A DNA stretch of 64,000 nt, from contig NC_088302.1 in NCBI RefSeq assembly GCF_032854445.1, positions 3,218,023 through 3,282,022 of the forward strand, in the 5' to 3' direction. The notes beneath the pieces are model-generated. The model ran no database searches and was not told where the DNA came from. It saw only the letters and a list, made by a program, of their open reading frames with translations. The number at the start of each line of letters is the position of its first letter. Positions within the stretch are counted from its first letter, which is position 1. The DNA comes from Liolophura sinensis (Eukaryota > Mollusca > Polyplacophora > Chitonida > Chitonidae). Positions 1-11,275 of this stretch are shown here, piece by piece. Both the position numbers and the translations under genes were made by a program.

Positions 1-1506
1 ACAAACTGAATGTCAGCATGCCCTGTAATGATACATGTATTTCTTTTTCTCTGGTGGGATTTATTTAGATGGATGAGATTATGAAATATTGCATTTGATG
101 GGCTAAAAGGTTTGCTTTCACGCTAGTCACATTAAAATATTAAATGAAAAAATGTTATTCAAAATACAATATATGAAAAAGAAGCTAAATCTCAAACATG
201 AAATTTTCTTCAGGATGTCGGAGAGTGTAGTGATGGTACATGTGATTTTGGGCCGAAATGATGATTATTACATTTTTGTAGCATTTTGTCCTCATAATTC
301 TCCTTAACAGGTGTTTTCTTGAGGACTTTTGCTAAGATGGTCAACATTGAGAGTGTATAGTAGTGCCACGGCATACAGGTGCTAAGGCTAATGGAGAGTT
401 TTCTGATCTAGCTAAGGTACAGAGCACCTCTGTAACACTACTAGGGACATACCCACATAAGGCCCCACCCACTTTTGATGCCTCTGGAAGCTGTGAAAAG
501 AAACCCACAGGATACTGAGTAGAAGTTAGTGTTGAAGATTGGTTGATGAAAGGGACAGTTATATCCTGGTGGGATAAGCTGAGTGGATTAGCTCTGGTGT
601 TAATAGCAGTGCTAGTTGCTTGAAGCCATCGTGATGACAGGGGACCAGACTCTGTGTCTGTTAAGACGGCTTGAGTATCTCTGTTAATTCTAGTCCTTAC
701 ACACTGACAACACTAAGTGCCCCTGGGATCCCTGATTAGTTATGTAACAGGTCTATTTCTGGCCAGTTTGCACAAGTAGTGTATATTTGCTCCATACACC
801 TGGCTAACATAAGCATAATGTTCCCTTTCATTGCTAGCAAAGACATCATAAATTTCTTGTGCATTTTATTTGTTTATATCCAAGTCAACATAGCCTATGT
901 AGTTATGTCACAACAGTGTATTCATTAGAATCCCTAAAATCCGCTAAAATGTGCGCTCTTACATGTGAAATGGTTGAGGAATAAAGATGTGCACGCTTAG
1001 CCTTGGACTAGAATGATCTAGAATTTTATAGAATGTGCACTGATAGTATGGAAAGAACAAAAACTGTTGCTGTATGTTTTAATACCAAGTGCAGAGGTGT
1101 GGAATATGTAGGACAGTTCTGAACAATTTAAAGTTCATTTGCCTAATGGAAGATTCCGACCATGAGACCCATAAGGCACCGGTTCAATCCTGGCCTTGAT
1201 CAGAGATGTTTTACTGGGCAGCTCTCACTTATTCTGAATATATAATATGAAAAGTTTAAAAAAATTTTTGTTGCATTTAGCTATTATTTATTCAACTACA
1301 AACCTAAACCGAACACTGTTTAATATGATCAGAATTATTCTTTCTGCCTCTCCCAATAATATTTGGGGGTCCTTTCATCTGATAAACCGTTTCGTGTTCG
1401 TAGTAATTTTTCTTCTAATGAATGCAGCTTCTTTTACATTTACAAAGGTACAGTGTTTTGTCACTGATTTGTACTTTGTAAGCATTTGCTCTTGTCTTTG
1501 ATTTAG
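1..1506. other. unique AT-rich DNA, no gene recognised
   Basis: No long open frame or tandem structure is visible. A short tRNA B-box-like match (GGTTCAATCC near 1171-1195) may be an eroded SINE head. Confidence 0.5.
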
Positions 1507-1616
1507 GGCAGACAGTAGAAGATGCACAAATGTTGACGTGACCACTGGCACATACAAGTAAAATGGAGGACATAAGAAAACGACTGGAGCTGGAAAATCC
1601 GTCAGTACAGATACAG
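1507..1616 (+). other. candidate 5' exon (5'UTR plus start codon)
   Basis: A pyrimidine-rich tract ends in AG at 1505-1506, giving an acceptor. The exon would run from 1507 to 1616 and end in CAG before GTAGGG, a fair donor. It contains a TGA (1539-1541) in frame with the ATG at 1563 and 56 bases of possible 5'UTR. Reading through the donor reaches a stop within a few codons, so the frame needs splicing. No transcript evidence is available, and matches to splice consensus arise by chance in 64 kb. Confidence 0.4.
1563..1616 (+). CDS. candidate first coding exon, 18 codons, unidentified protein
   Basis: The peptide is MEDIRKRLELENPSVQIQ, followed directly by a GT donor in phase 0. The ATG has A at -3 and G at +4, a strong initiation context, with an in-frame stop eight codons before it. 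The charged, probably helical start looks protein-like rather than random. I do not recognise the protein. No downstream exon is evident in the remaining 62 kb, so the partner exon would lie beyond the window or be too short to see. A spurious exon is a real alternative. Confidence 0.35.
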
Positions 1617-4614
1617 GTAGGGCTCTCTTTATATTAACCTGGCATAAGGGGGAATACCTAGCCTGTTGATTGGTTGAACAATTAATCACCCAATCTTGTT
1701 CAGAATTTGGTCATGTATAAATGATTCTGTCATTGATAGTACATGAAATCTGATTTTTTTTAAAGCTGCTCAGAAATGTTTTGTATACATGTGTTTGAAC
1801 AGTATCATCCACATGGAACATATTCCTCTGTTTTTAATTTATTTTGATATTTGATTTTGGGTGTTTTGTAAGGATTTATGATGTAGGACAAGTTTATAAA
1901 TTAGCACAGGACCTAAACCTTCTGATGTCACACCAGAGAAATTTCCTAGTTTGTTTTTGAATGGTTTCCTGTGTAAAATGATATCAACATTGCTACAGGC
2001 ATTGAAACTGTTATTTATATTTTACAATGTCATGACAATTTTGACAGTGTTGCATTTAGACAGGTTGAAAACTGATAGGTTAGCTGGCAGTTGGTAAACT
2101 GTCAGTAGTTTTCATTCAGAATAAATAATTAAAGTCAGTTCAGGTACTTGTCAGGACAGATCGTGTTGGGAATGGTCAAGGTTAGGACTGGTCAGCCTCT
2201 CTGACCAGGCTGTCCGTAAATGTGAAGTAATCCCCTCCCCCTCTGACTCGCCCACCGCATTTCAATTTTCCTAAGCTGTCCTGCCCATTGTATCGCCTGA
2301 CCACCCTCTTTATTCACATGAAGTGAACACAATCATGTTGTTCTCAGACCACATGTGGGCTTTCTGAGTGAGTGAACTGAGGGCAGCTTGACCCCAGGTC
2401 AGTGGTAGGCAACAGCTGGCACAAGAATGCTGTAACTTTACATGTACAAACATGTATTGGCCATTTACTGGAGTGAGTTATCTCCCCTGTGAATCATTTT
2501 TCAGTATTGAGCCATTTATCTCTCAATATTAGCAATCATTTGTTTTGAAATTAAAAATATTTAAATATTAAAAAGACACTAGACTAAACATATGTTCTAA
2601 ATAAATAGTTAACATATTTAGTATAGTCATAAATTTGTCATCTATGTGGATAATGTTTTCATTAAAAAAAATGGAAATGTTTATTGAGCAGGACACTAAA
2701 TAAAGCCATGTTCCGTATCTCACCAAACTTGTAGGCAAAAATGGTGTGGAATTAGATAAGTGCGTACATGAATGTTTGTGAGTTGACAGTGTTTGGCGGT
2801 GTTTGCTCACCATTGTGATCAGCCAGATAGAACATTGCAGTGAATGTGCTGACCTCTGTTGTGAAGGCTTAGACTTGTACACCCACTCTTACAGACAAAC
2901 TTCATGCTGTTCCCTGGAGCTGGTCGAGCCTTTCTTTACAAGCTCTAGCATTGTCACTGACCTATGGTAACCTTGTCACTATGCTGATTCTTGTTGTTTC
3001 CTGCGCAGACAAAATGTTACGCATAAACTCCAGTTTGAACATGAAAAAAAAGGTATTTTATTTTTAAGAATTTTTAACACACACAGAATTTCTATCACTC
3101 ATCATGTTCCCAGCGTGGAGGCTTGTGTGATGTTTGTCATATTTGCCTTTTTCTCTTGTGCTCACTGATATATATGTATTTTCTGATATTTAATTTGCAA
3201 AGATCAAGTATCAACTGGTGCAGGCCCATTAGAGTTATCTTCCCTTGTTTAGGCATAAGTGTACTATGCATTCATGGGTGCTGTAAGGATTATTGTTAAA
3301 TAGTTGTTCATGAAAGCCAGATGAATTACAACTATATGTGCTAGTTATTTTTTATAGTTATATTTTCCGTCAGCGGTTGGAAATATTTGGGAAACGATGT
3401 CATCAATGTGACAGTATGATGATCGTCAGTATGATGACCAGCTGACTGCCTCCAGTTCAGGCTCTCTCCACAATTGATAGCTACATGATGTACATGATCC
3501 ACAGGTGTTGTTACTACAGCAGGCTACTTAATTTCTGCACTGACTGGTTTGGCCTTAGCCCCCAAGGAGAAAACTGAGAAAATGTTTTGTACTGTTATAA
3601 GTACTCCATATGAAGAAATATAAACGAAGCTTTTCATGTCTCCTTTAAATGCATGTACAACACATTTCTGCTCACAGATTGAGCTAATTCTAACACCATT
3701 ATGTTATCTCCAACATATGATGTGTTCATGTAAAATGTAACCGTTCTGAGAGTATCTAATGGTGACATGGAGATGTCAAGGGAAGCAGATTTCCTTGTTT
3801 TCTGAGGAGACTGAGTATTTTCTATCTGCTGCACATAACTGCTGTTGCAAACTGCGGTCTCGCTGCTATTTTTATCAGCAGAATTTGTTTGACCTTGGTA
3901 ACAAAAGGAATGATAAATGACCACATTTTTTCTTTTTCTGATGTGTTTTGTAGCTAATCTTTTAATCAGAAATCTGTACAAGGTATTGGGATGCTTGATA
4001 GGCCTCTATTAAGCCCCATCGAGACTATCCAACATCGCTCATCTTTTGTTGATTCAACAGCAAGGTGAATGCTGTTAAGGTAAGTTCAGCGTCATTCACA
4101 TCCTATGACCTTTCGGGCAAAAAAGGTAATGGAGGACTTTGCATCAGGATCAGGTGGATTCTCATCTTGTAGAAATAACTTGATTGGTTAAAATTGAGAA
4201 ATTGGAAAGCTGATTTTATAACATGGCAGTGCTGACAATTTTCTTGATGTTGGCATTTTTACCTTTTTTTTAAAACTTTAATATTATGGTTATACCGTAT
4301 CTTTCATCACAAAATAAAAGAGTACACTTGTGTTGGCTTGGATACTTTATCGATACTTATGTACATTTGGTGTCCTGTTTTTTCTTTTAATGTATGTGGA
4401 GGTTTCTTTGTATTGCCACAAAGTGCGTAAGGGAGATCACTTGATTCATTCTGGGTTTTCATTTATGGGCAAGAGTTTGTTCCCCTTGTATGCTGTTTGG
4501 AGACTCATCCCTAGGATGTATTACTTGATGATTAACAAGAAACTACCACTCATTAAGAACTTTTCTTGAATATAATCATTTAGAGACTGTACTCTCAGAA
4601 AAAGTACTGCATGT
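1617..4614. other. unique AT-rich DNA, no gene recognised
   Basis: Open frames of about 100 codons occur on the minus strand (2568-2882, 3634-3981), but none has recognisable domains or convincing splice borders. No tandem array is seen. Confidence 0.5.
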
Positions 4615-4710
4615 ATTGATTATTTATTTATTTATTTGATTGGTGTTTTACGCCATACTCAAGAATATTTCAGTTGTATGCTCGCAGCTAGCATTTATGT
4701 ATGTTACAAT
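4615..4710 (-). mobile_element. SINE 3'-tail fragment (family 1)
   Basis: The plus strand reads the reverse complement of the family 1 tail: (TTTA)n, then TTGATTGGTGTTTTACGCC and CTCAAGAATATTTCA. Only the 3' part of the element remains. Confidence 0.75.
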
Positions 4711-5320
4711 CCGTCTGAAACATGTTAATTACCATAAATTATCAAGTTTACGATTTTAGTATTTTATGTGTTAATTGAGCTGAAATTTTGCATTCATGTG
4801 TCGAGCCACGCTTCCAAATTTTGTGTGTTATGTGATGAGAGTTTACTGAACCAGCCTTGTTTGTTTGTGGAGGGAATATGATTCATTTGTCAGGAATTCT
4901 TCTCTTTTTTTGTTGAAATCAGAGTTGAAAAGATTAGAAATTAAGACCTACTACAAAAAAAATTTGTTTGTTTTTAAAATTCTTCTGACATAATGACAAC
5001 CAGAAACTTAAGTGAGAGACACGGGAAGGTAGAGAGAGAGTGACAGTATGTAATGTGTGCTTCAGCACAAACACAATAATGGCTTATAGTGAGATTCCTT
5101 AAAGTTTATCCTAGCATACCCACCAGTAAATTTTTAAGGCGTGGCAGATAAATTTCAAAACACATTCAATCCGTCTAAGGTTTTAAAGATTCCTTAATAA
5201 TTTATATATGAAGTGTGCCAGGTACCACTTACATGTAGTTTGTGCCTGACAGGATACGGTTTGATTTCTGACAATGTCCTTGTCAGTAGAATAAAACCCT
5301 AATCTCAAGTAAATTGATAA

Positions 5321-5490
5321 GATTTATTTATTTCTATGATTGATGTTTTACGTCGTACTAAAGAATATTTGACTCGTACAGCGGTTACCAGCATTATGGT
5401 GGGAGGAAACCAAGCAGGGCCTTGGAAAACCCATGACCATCCCCATGTTGCTGGTAGACCCTCCTATGTTCGACTGGAGAGGAAAAATTG
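5321..5490 (-). mobile_element. diverged partial SINE (family 1)
   Basis: The tail (TTTATTTATTTC then GATGTTTTACGTCGTACT) is followed by the body read in reverse (CAGCATTATGGTGGGAGG, CCCATGACCATCC). It shares order and spacing with the full copies at 22216-22776 but is diverged and lacks the tRNA-like head. Confidence 0.75.
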
Positions 5491-5679
5491 ATAAGAGGAC
5501 GCATTTGTACAGTCAGTCTACTTATTGGCAGACTTAGATGTTGCTTTTGGCATACATGTACTTACATTTATTTACAGTGCTCTGTGATTTCTTCTGGTTT
5601 GACTGCAGATTCAAGTTAGGAAAGTTTCTCTGGTACCCAAAGTTTGCAGTAGCTTCCTTAGGGACTGAACTTTCCTTCA

Positions 5680-6356
5680 TCGTGGGACTGGTCACTGGTG
5701 CGGCCATGCATGGGACTGGTCACCAAAGCTGGTGTGGCCATGCGTGGGACTGGTCACCAAAGCTGGTGTGGCCATGCGTGGGACTGGTCACCAAAGCTGG
5801 TGCGGCCATGTGTTGGACTGGTCACCAAAGCTGGTGTGGCCTTGCGTGGTACTAGTCACCAAAGCTGGTGTGGCCACGTGTGGGACTGGTCACCAAAGCT
5901 GGTGCGACCATGCATGGGACTGGTCATCAAAGCTGGTGTGGCCACGCGTGGAACTGGTCACCAAAGCTGGTGCGGCCATGTGTGGGACTGGTCACCAAAG
6001 CTGGTGTGGCCATGTGTGGTACTAGTCACCAAAGCTGATGTGGCCACACGTGGGACTGGTCACCAAAGCTGGTGTGGCCATGTGTGGGACTGGTCACCAA
6101 AGCTGGTGCGGCCATGCATGGGACTGGTCACCAAAGCTGGTGCGGCCATGTGTGGGACTGGTCACCAAAGCTGGTGTGGCCATGTGTGGGACTGGTCACC
6201 AAAGCTGGTGTGGCCACGTGTGGGACTGGTCACCAAAGCTGGTGCGGCCATGCATGGGACTGGTCACCAAAGCTGGTGCGGCCATGTGTGGGACTGGTCA
6301 CCAAAGCTGGTGTGGCCATGTGTGGGACTGGTCACCAAAGCTGGTGTGGCCATGCT
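5680..6356. repeat. 34-bp minisatellite, about 20 copies
   Basis: The unit contains GGGACTGGTCACCAAAGC and GGTGTGGCCATG. Checked starts at 5711 and 5745 confirm the 34-bp period. The unit has no stop codon in any plus-strand frame and 34 is 1 mod 3, so long spurious open frames of up to 222 codons run through it. The unit resembles the 49-bp unit at 9179-11115 with about 15 bases missing. Confidence 0.95.
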
Positions 6357-6531
6357 TATAGTCTAATGGTCATTGAAGACCACTTGTCTTCCCCCACTAT
6401 GTTGTGCTTTTCTGTAGAAAAGTTTGCCAGTAAGTTGTCAAATGTCCTCCACCCATAAAAATGACTGTCATCAGAAAACAGAAAACTTCCTCAGTATTAC
6501 ATTAAACAACAATCAAATAAAAAATAAATAA
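6357..6531 (+). mobile_element. SINE-like 3' end following the 34-bp array
   Basis: The segment begins near AAGACCACTTGTC and ends ATTAAACAACAATCAAATAA (6501-6520) plus an A-rich run. That matches the family 1 tail in shape. The equivalent segment after the 49-bp array starts with nearly the same AAGACCACCTGTC. Confidence 0.45.
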
Positions 6532-6534
6532 CTA

Positions 6535-6935
6535 TTTTAATATGAAACACTTGCATTAAATAAAATAAAGTGAGTGTAGATCAGGACGTTCAGAGTAACA
6601 TTAGGTAAAAGATCTGACTGAAAGATGCAGGTCATTATTGTAAAGTACCATGGGTTGTTTACTGAAGGGATGGTCAGTAAATGATGACCATTCCTACTCC
6701 TCAGGAACAGGGATGGTTGCTGAAGAAATCTCTGTGAGTGCATTCAGTGGAAGATGGGGCGACAACAGGGGTATTCACTGCTGAAAAGCTGCACACAGAC
6801 CATTTGTAAATGTCAAGCCTGTTTAAATTATGGGCTTATTAGCACTTAAGTGACATTTCAGTAAACTAAAATACCTCAGAATATGTAAAAAGGGATCCAA
6901 CTCAACTGAAGTTGGTTTTGAACGCATGTGATCAG
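6535..6935. other. unique DNA, nothing recognised
   Basis: There is no tandem repeat, domain-bearing frame or SINE tail between the two elements. Confidence 0.5.
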
Positions 6936-7170
6936 GTGTATGAATCTAGCCACTCCTCTCTAGGTGCACTCGTGGTTGAATCCAGCAGCCCCTGTTTGTT
7001 TGGCTGTATATCTCGGCAGATGGTTTCTTACGTACTGGACAAAGGAGTTTGCTTTTCTGTATGGGCTTGAACCTCTTTCATGTACCCAGAAAATTAATAC
7101 CACCATCTTGTATAAGAGCAAAAATATTCTTGAGTGTGGTATTAAACCCAAATCAAATAAACAAGTATAA
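6936..7170 (+). mobile_element. tRNA-derived SINE with a different body
   Basis: A B-box-like GTGGTTGAATCC lies near the left end. The right end reads AATATTCTTGAGTGTGGTAT then AAACCCAAATCAAATAAAC, a variant of the family 1 tail. The middle (about 7000-7115) does not match the family 1 body, so this looks like a separate subfamily sharing the tail. Confidence 0.65.
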
Positions 7171-7509
7171 TAGGTTGATGTCATTCTTCATATTTGTTAT
7201 CTCTAAGGCAACCTGGATCAGAAGTGACATCTTGATGAGATTTGCTGCACAGCTCACTCAAGTTTCTGTGCCGTTCCCATTTATTATTGATGAGGGAGTG
7301 TTTGATGGAGAGCCCAAAACATTCCAGATTATTACAAATATTTAGGTTTGTCGATGAAGCTCTAGAAAACCCTTATTACTAATCATCAAATCAATCGTAT
7401 GGCTGTTCTCCTACATTCATTTGCTATGGTCAATAGTGTCAATATAAAGCCTCCTTGTAATGCTGTGCAGCATGGATAACATTTCAATTTTGTTTTGTTT
7501 TGTTCTTTG
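7171..7509. other. unique DNA, nothing recognised
   Basis: No repeat or recognisable coding sequence is seen. Confidence 0.5.
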
Positions 7510-7577
7510 CTTTTATTTGCTGGGTGTTTTATGCCAAACTCTGGAATATTTCACTTGTGCAGCAGCAGCCAGCATTA
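7510..7577 (-). mobile_element. SINE 3'-tail fragment (family 1)
   Basis: TTTATTTGCTGGGTGTTTTA, then GGAATATTTCACTTGTGCAG and CCAGCATTACGG, read in reverse. It abuts the left end of the expanded family 2 element. Confidence 0.6.
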
Positions 7578-8745
7578 CGGCTAAAGACTTTGAAAGTGGT
7601 TCTTGTTTCTGCCTCAGCACACAGCACTAAGGAGCAAAAGTAATGTGACTGGGTTAGGTGTCATGTTTGGTGTGTGGCGCCATGGATTCACCCTGCAAGG
7701 AGAAGACACAAGATATGTACAGACACCTACTGATTCCTGGTTGTCATGTGACTGGGTGAGGTGTCATGTTTGGTGTGTGGCGTCATGGATTCACCCTGCA
7801 AGGAGAAGACACAAGATATGTACAGACACCTACTGATTCCTGGTTGTCATGTGACTGAGTGAGATGTCATGTTTGGTGTGTGGCGTCATGGACTGGCCCT
7901 GTCAGAAGAAGACACAGGATATGTACAGACACCTACTGATTCCTGGTTGTCATGTGATTGAGTGAGATGTCATGTTTGGTGTGTGGTGTCATGGACTGGC
8001 CCTGTCAGAAGAAGACACAGGATATGTACAGACACCTACTGATTCCTGGTTGTCATGTGACTGGGTGAGGTGTCATGTTTGGTGTGTGGCATCATGGACT
8101 GGCCCTGTCAGAAGAAGACACAGGATATGTACAGACACCTACTGATTCCTGGTTGTCATGTGACTGGGTGAGGTGTCATATTTGGTGTGTGGCGTCATGG
8201 ACTGGCCCTGTCAGAAGAAGACACAAGATATGTACAGACACCTACTGATTCCTGGTTGTCATGTGACTGGGTGAGGTGTCATGTTTGGTGTGTGGCATCA
8301 TGGACTGGCCCTGTCTGAAGAAGACACAGGATTTGTACAGACACCTACTGATTCTTGGTTGTCATGTGACTGGGTGAGGTGTCATGTTTGGTGTGTGGCA
8401 TCATGGACTGGCCCTGTCAGAAGAAGACACAGGATATGTACAAACACCTACTGATTCCTGGTTGTCATGTGACTGGATGAGGTGTCATGTTTGGTGTGTG
8501 GCATCATGGACTGGCACTGTCAGAAGAAGACACAAGATATGTGCAGACACCTACTGATTCCTGGTTGTCATGTGACTGGATGAGGTGTCATGTTTGGTGT
8601 GTGGCATCATGGACTGGCCCTGTCAGAAGAAGACACAGGATTTGTACAGACACCTACTGATTCCCCGTTGTCATGTGACTGAAACCTAACAGCTCAAGCT
8701 TATACGATGAAACCCCATTCCAGAGACACCAGATATAACACCACA
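7578..8745 (+). mobile_element. family 2 SINE with internal tandem expansion
   Basis: The left part (AAAGACTTTGAAAGTGG, GTTCTTGTTTCTG, CAGCACTAAGGA) parallels 35810-35870. The right part (CATGTGACTGAAACC, TACGATGAAACCCC) parallels the family 2 tail at 36050-36090 (TATGACTGAAAAATTG, TATGACGTAAAACCCC). Between them lies a ten-copy 103-bp array made of the element's own middle. This copy is therefore a SINE turned minisatellite. Confidence 0.7.
7639..8668. repeat. 103-bp minisatellite, 10 copies, inside a SINE
   Basis: Unit starts (TGTCATGTGACTGGGTGAGG) at 7742, 7845 and 8669 fit an exact 103-bp period. Each unit includes GGTGTGTGGC, CATGGACTGGCCCTG and AGAAGAAGACACAGGATATG. Unexpanded relatives are at 30985-31100 and 35890-36020, where CATGGACTCGC is followed by AAGAAGACACAGTATATG. 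Confidence 0.95.
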
Positions 8746-9178
8746 CCAATCTGCCATACTGTACTGATGTCAGTGTTTTACCCCCACACGTTCATTATAA
8801 CTATTATAACTAAGTGTCGATTTTAAAACCCAAGGTATTATCGAATTGTAGTGTTCATCATTGGTTTACCACCTTACCTCTAAGCAGGCTCACATTGTTT
8901 TCTTACGTCACACTGGTTTGCCAGTCACTCCTGACTTAGTAACAAATCATCATGCTTGTATCCATATAGACAGATTGGGACACTTTGTATTATATCACTG
9001 TTAGGCTCCTCAGAAATAAACCTAAACAAACTAGTACCAGTGAGTATAAATTTCTTTGTATGGTAGAGAGTTTATGACAAGAGAGTGTGCTGTTATCTTG
9101 CGGTTAATGGTGCTTGCTTTTCAATCTTCCACACAGCCATGGACAGGGAATCTGTATACTCCCCCATCTGTGTGTCAT
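8746..9178. other. unique DNA between arrays
   Basis: AT-rich, with no repeat or gene recognised. Confidence 0.5.
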
Positions 9179-11115
9179 GTACTGTTTGTGGGGCCTTGGT
9201 GACAATAAGTTGTCGACCACGCTGGTGTGGCTGTTTGTGGGGCCTTGGTGACAATAAGCTGTCGGCCACCCTTGTGTGGCTGTTTGTGGGGCCTTGGTGA
9301 CAAGCAGTCGACCATGCTCATGTAGCTGTTTGTGGGGCCTTGGTGACAATAAGCAGTCAACCACGCTGGTGTGGCTGTTTGTGGGGCCGTGGTGACAATA
9401 AGCAGTCGACCACGCTGGTGTGGCTGTTTGTGGGGCCGTGGTGACAATAAGCAGTCAACCACGCTGGTGTGGCTGTTTGTGGGGCCTTGGTGACAATAAG
9501 CAGTCGACCATGCTGGTATGGCTGTTTGTGGGGCCTTGGTGACAATAAACAGTCGACCACGCTGGTGTGGCTGTTTGTGGGGCCGTGGTGACAATAAGCG
9601 GTGGACCACGCTGGTGTGGCTGTTTGTAGGGCCTTGGTGATAATAAGCAGTCGACCACGCTGGTGTGGCTGTTTGTGGGGCCTTGGTGACAATAAGCAGT
9701 CGACCACGCTGGTATGGCTGTTTGTGGGGCCTTGGTGACAATAAGCAGTCGACCACGCTGGTGTGGCTGTTTGTGGGGCCGTGGTGACAATAAGCGGTGG
9801 ACCACGCTGGTGTGGCTGTTTGTGGGGCCTTGGTGACAATAAGCAGTCGACCACGCTGGTATGGCTGTTTGTGGGGCCTTGGTGACAATAAGCAGTCGAC
9901 CACGCTGGTGTGGCTGTTTGTGGGGCCGTGGTGACAATAAGTGGTGGACCACGCTGGTGTGGCTGTTTGTGGGGCCTTGGTGACAATAAGCAGTCGACCA
10001 TGCTGGTGTGGCTGTTTGTGGGGCCTTGGTGACAATAAGCAGTCGACCACGCTGGTGTCGCTGTTTGTGGAGCCGTGGTGACAATAAGCAGTCGACCGTG
10101 CTGGTGTGGCTGTTTGTGGGGCCTTGGTGACAATAAGCAGTCGACCACGCTGGTGTGGCTGTTTGTGGGGCCTTGGTGACAATAAGCAGTCGACCATGCT
10201 GGTGTGGCTGTTTGTGGGGCCTTGGTGACAATAAGCAGTCGACCATGCTGGTGTGGCTGTTTGTGGGGCCTTGGTGACAATAAGCAGTCGACCACGCTGG
10301 TGTGGCTGTATGTGGAGCCGTGGTGACAATAAGCAGTCGACCATGCTGGTGTGGCTGTTTGTGGGGCCTTGGTGACAATAAGCAGTCGACCGTGCTGGTG
10401 TGGCTGTTTGTGGGGCCTTGGTGACAATAAGCGGTGGACCACGCTCATGTGGCTGTTTGTGGGGCCTTGGTGACAATAAGTGGTCGACCACGCTGGTGTC
10501 GCTGTTTGTGGGGTCTTGGTGACAATAAGCTGTCGGCCACCCTCATGTGGCTGTTTGTGGGGCCTTGGTGACAATAAGCGGTGGACCACGCTCATGTGGC
10601 TGTTTGTGGGGTCTTGGTGACAATAAGCAGTCGACCACACTCATGTGGCTGTTTGTGGGGCCTTGGTGACAATAAGCAGTCTACCACGCTTTTGTGGAGC
10701 CTTGGTGACAATAAGCAGTCGACCACGCTCATGTGGCTGTTTGTGGGGCCTTGGTGACAATAAGCAGTCAACCATGTGTGCTGTTTGTGGGGCCGTGGTG
10801 ACAATAAGCAGTCAACCACGTGTGGCTGTGGGGCCTTGGTCACAGTAAGCGGTGGACCATGCTGGTGTGGCTGTTTGTGGGGCCTTGGTGACAATAAGCG
10901 GTGGACCACGCTGGTGTGGCTGCTTGTGGAGCCTTGGTGACAATAAGCAGTCGACCACGTGTGGCTGTTTGTGGGGTCTTGGTGACAATAAGCAGTGAGC
11001 CACGCTTGTGTGGTTGTTTGTGTGGCCGTGGTGACAATAAGTGGTGGACCATGCTGGTGTGGCTGTTTGTGGGGCCTTGGTGACATTTAGCAGTCGATCA
11101 CGTGTGGCTGTATGT
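9179..11115. repeat. 49-bp minisatellite, about 39 copies, with higher-order variants
   Basis: The unit contains CCTTGGTGACAATAAGCAGT, CGACCACGC and TGGTGTGGCTGTTTGTGGGG. Variant units (GTGGTGACAATAAG, then CGGTGG or TGGTGG) recur at 9585, 9781 and 9928, spaced 196 and 147 bp (4 and 3 units), so blocks of several units were duplicated. The minus strand has no stop in any frame and 49 is 1 mod 3, giving spurious frames of up to 438 codons. The right end (10640-11115) is more degenerate. Confidence 0.95.
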
Positions 11116-11275
11116 ACAGTATAACATTGGTTTAAGACCACCTGTCCTGCACCAGTGGGGAAAATCTGTCAATAACTTTGCTGTGCTTGGGGGGTTTCCC
11201 CTAGCTCACACTCCAATGTCTACCCATGAAACTGGCATTTAACGCCAATCAAATAATAACTTAAATAAAGATATA
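11116..11275 (+). mobile_element. SINE-like 3' end following the 49-bp array
   Basis: AAGACCACCTGTCCTGC leads to ATTTAACGCCAATCAAATAA (11237-11256) and an A-rich end. The tail is close to the family 1 tail. The start matches the segment after the 34-bp array. Confidence 0.5.

Noticed and set aside
3634-3981. 115-codon minus-strand frame with Ser-rich text
   Set aside because: Length is near what chance gives in 64 kb, no splice borders fit, and no family was recognised.
5698-6458. Trp/Cys/His-rich plus-strand frames
   Set aside because: Products of the 34-bp array only; three frames give the same repeat peptide shifted.
9175-10640. Minus-strand open frames of 438, 427 and 307 codons
   Set aside because: They are stop-free readings of the 49-bp array in three overlapping frames, with no domain, signal or flanking exon.
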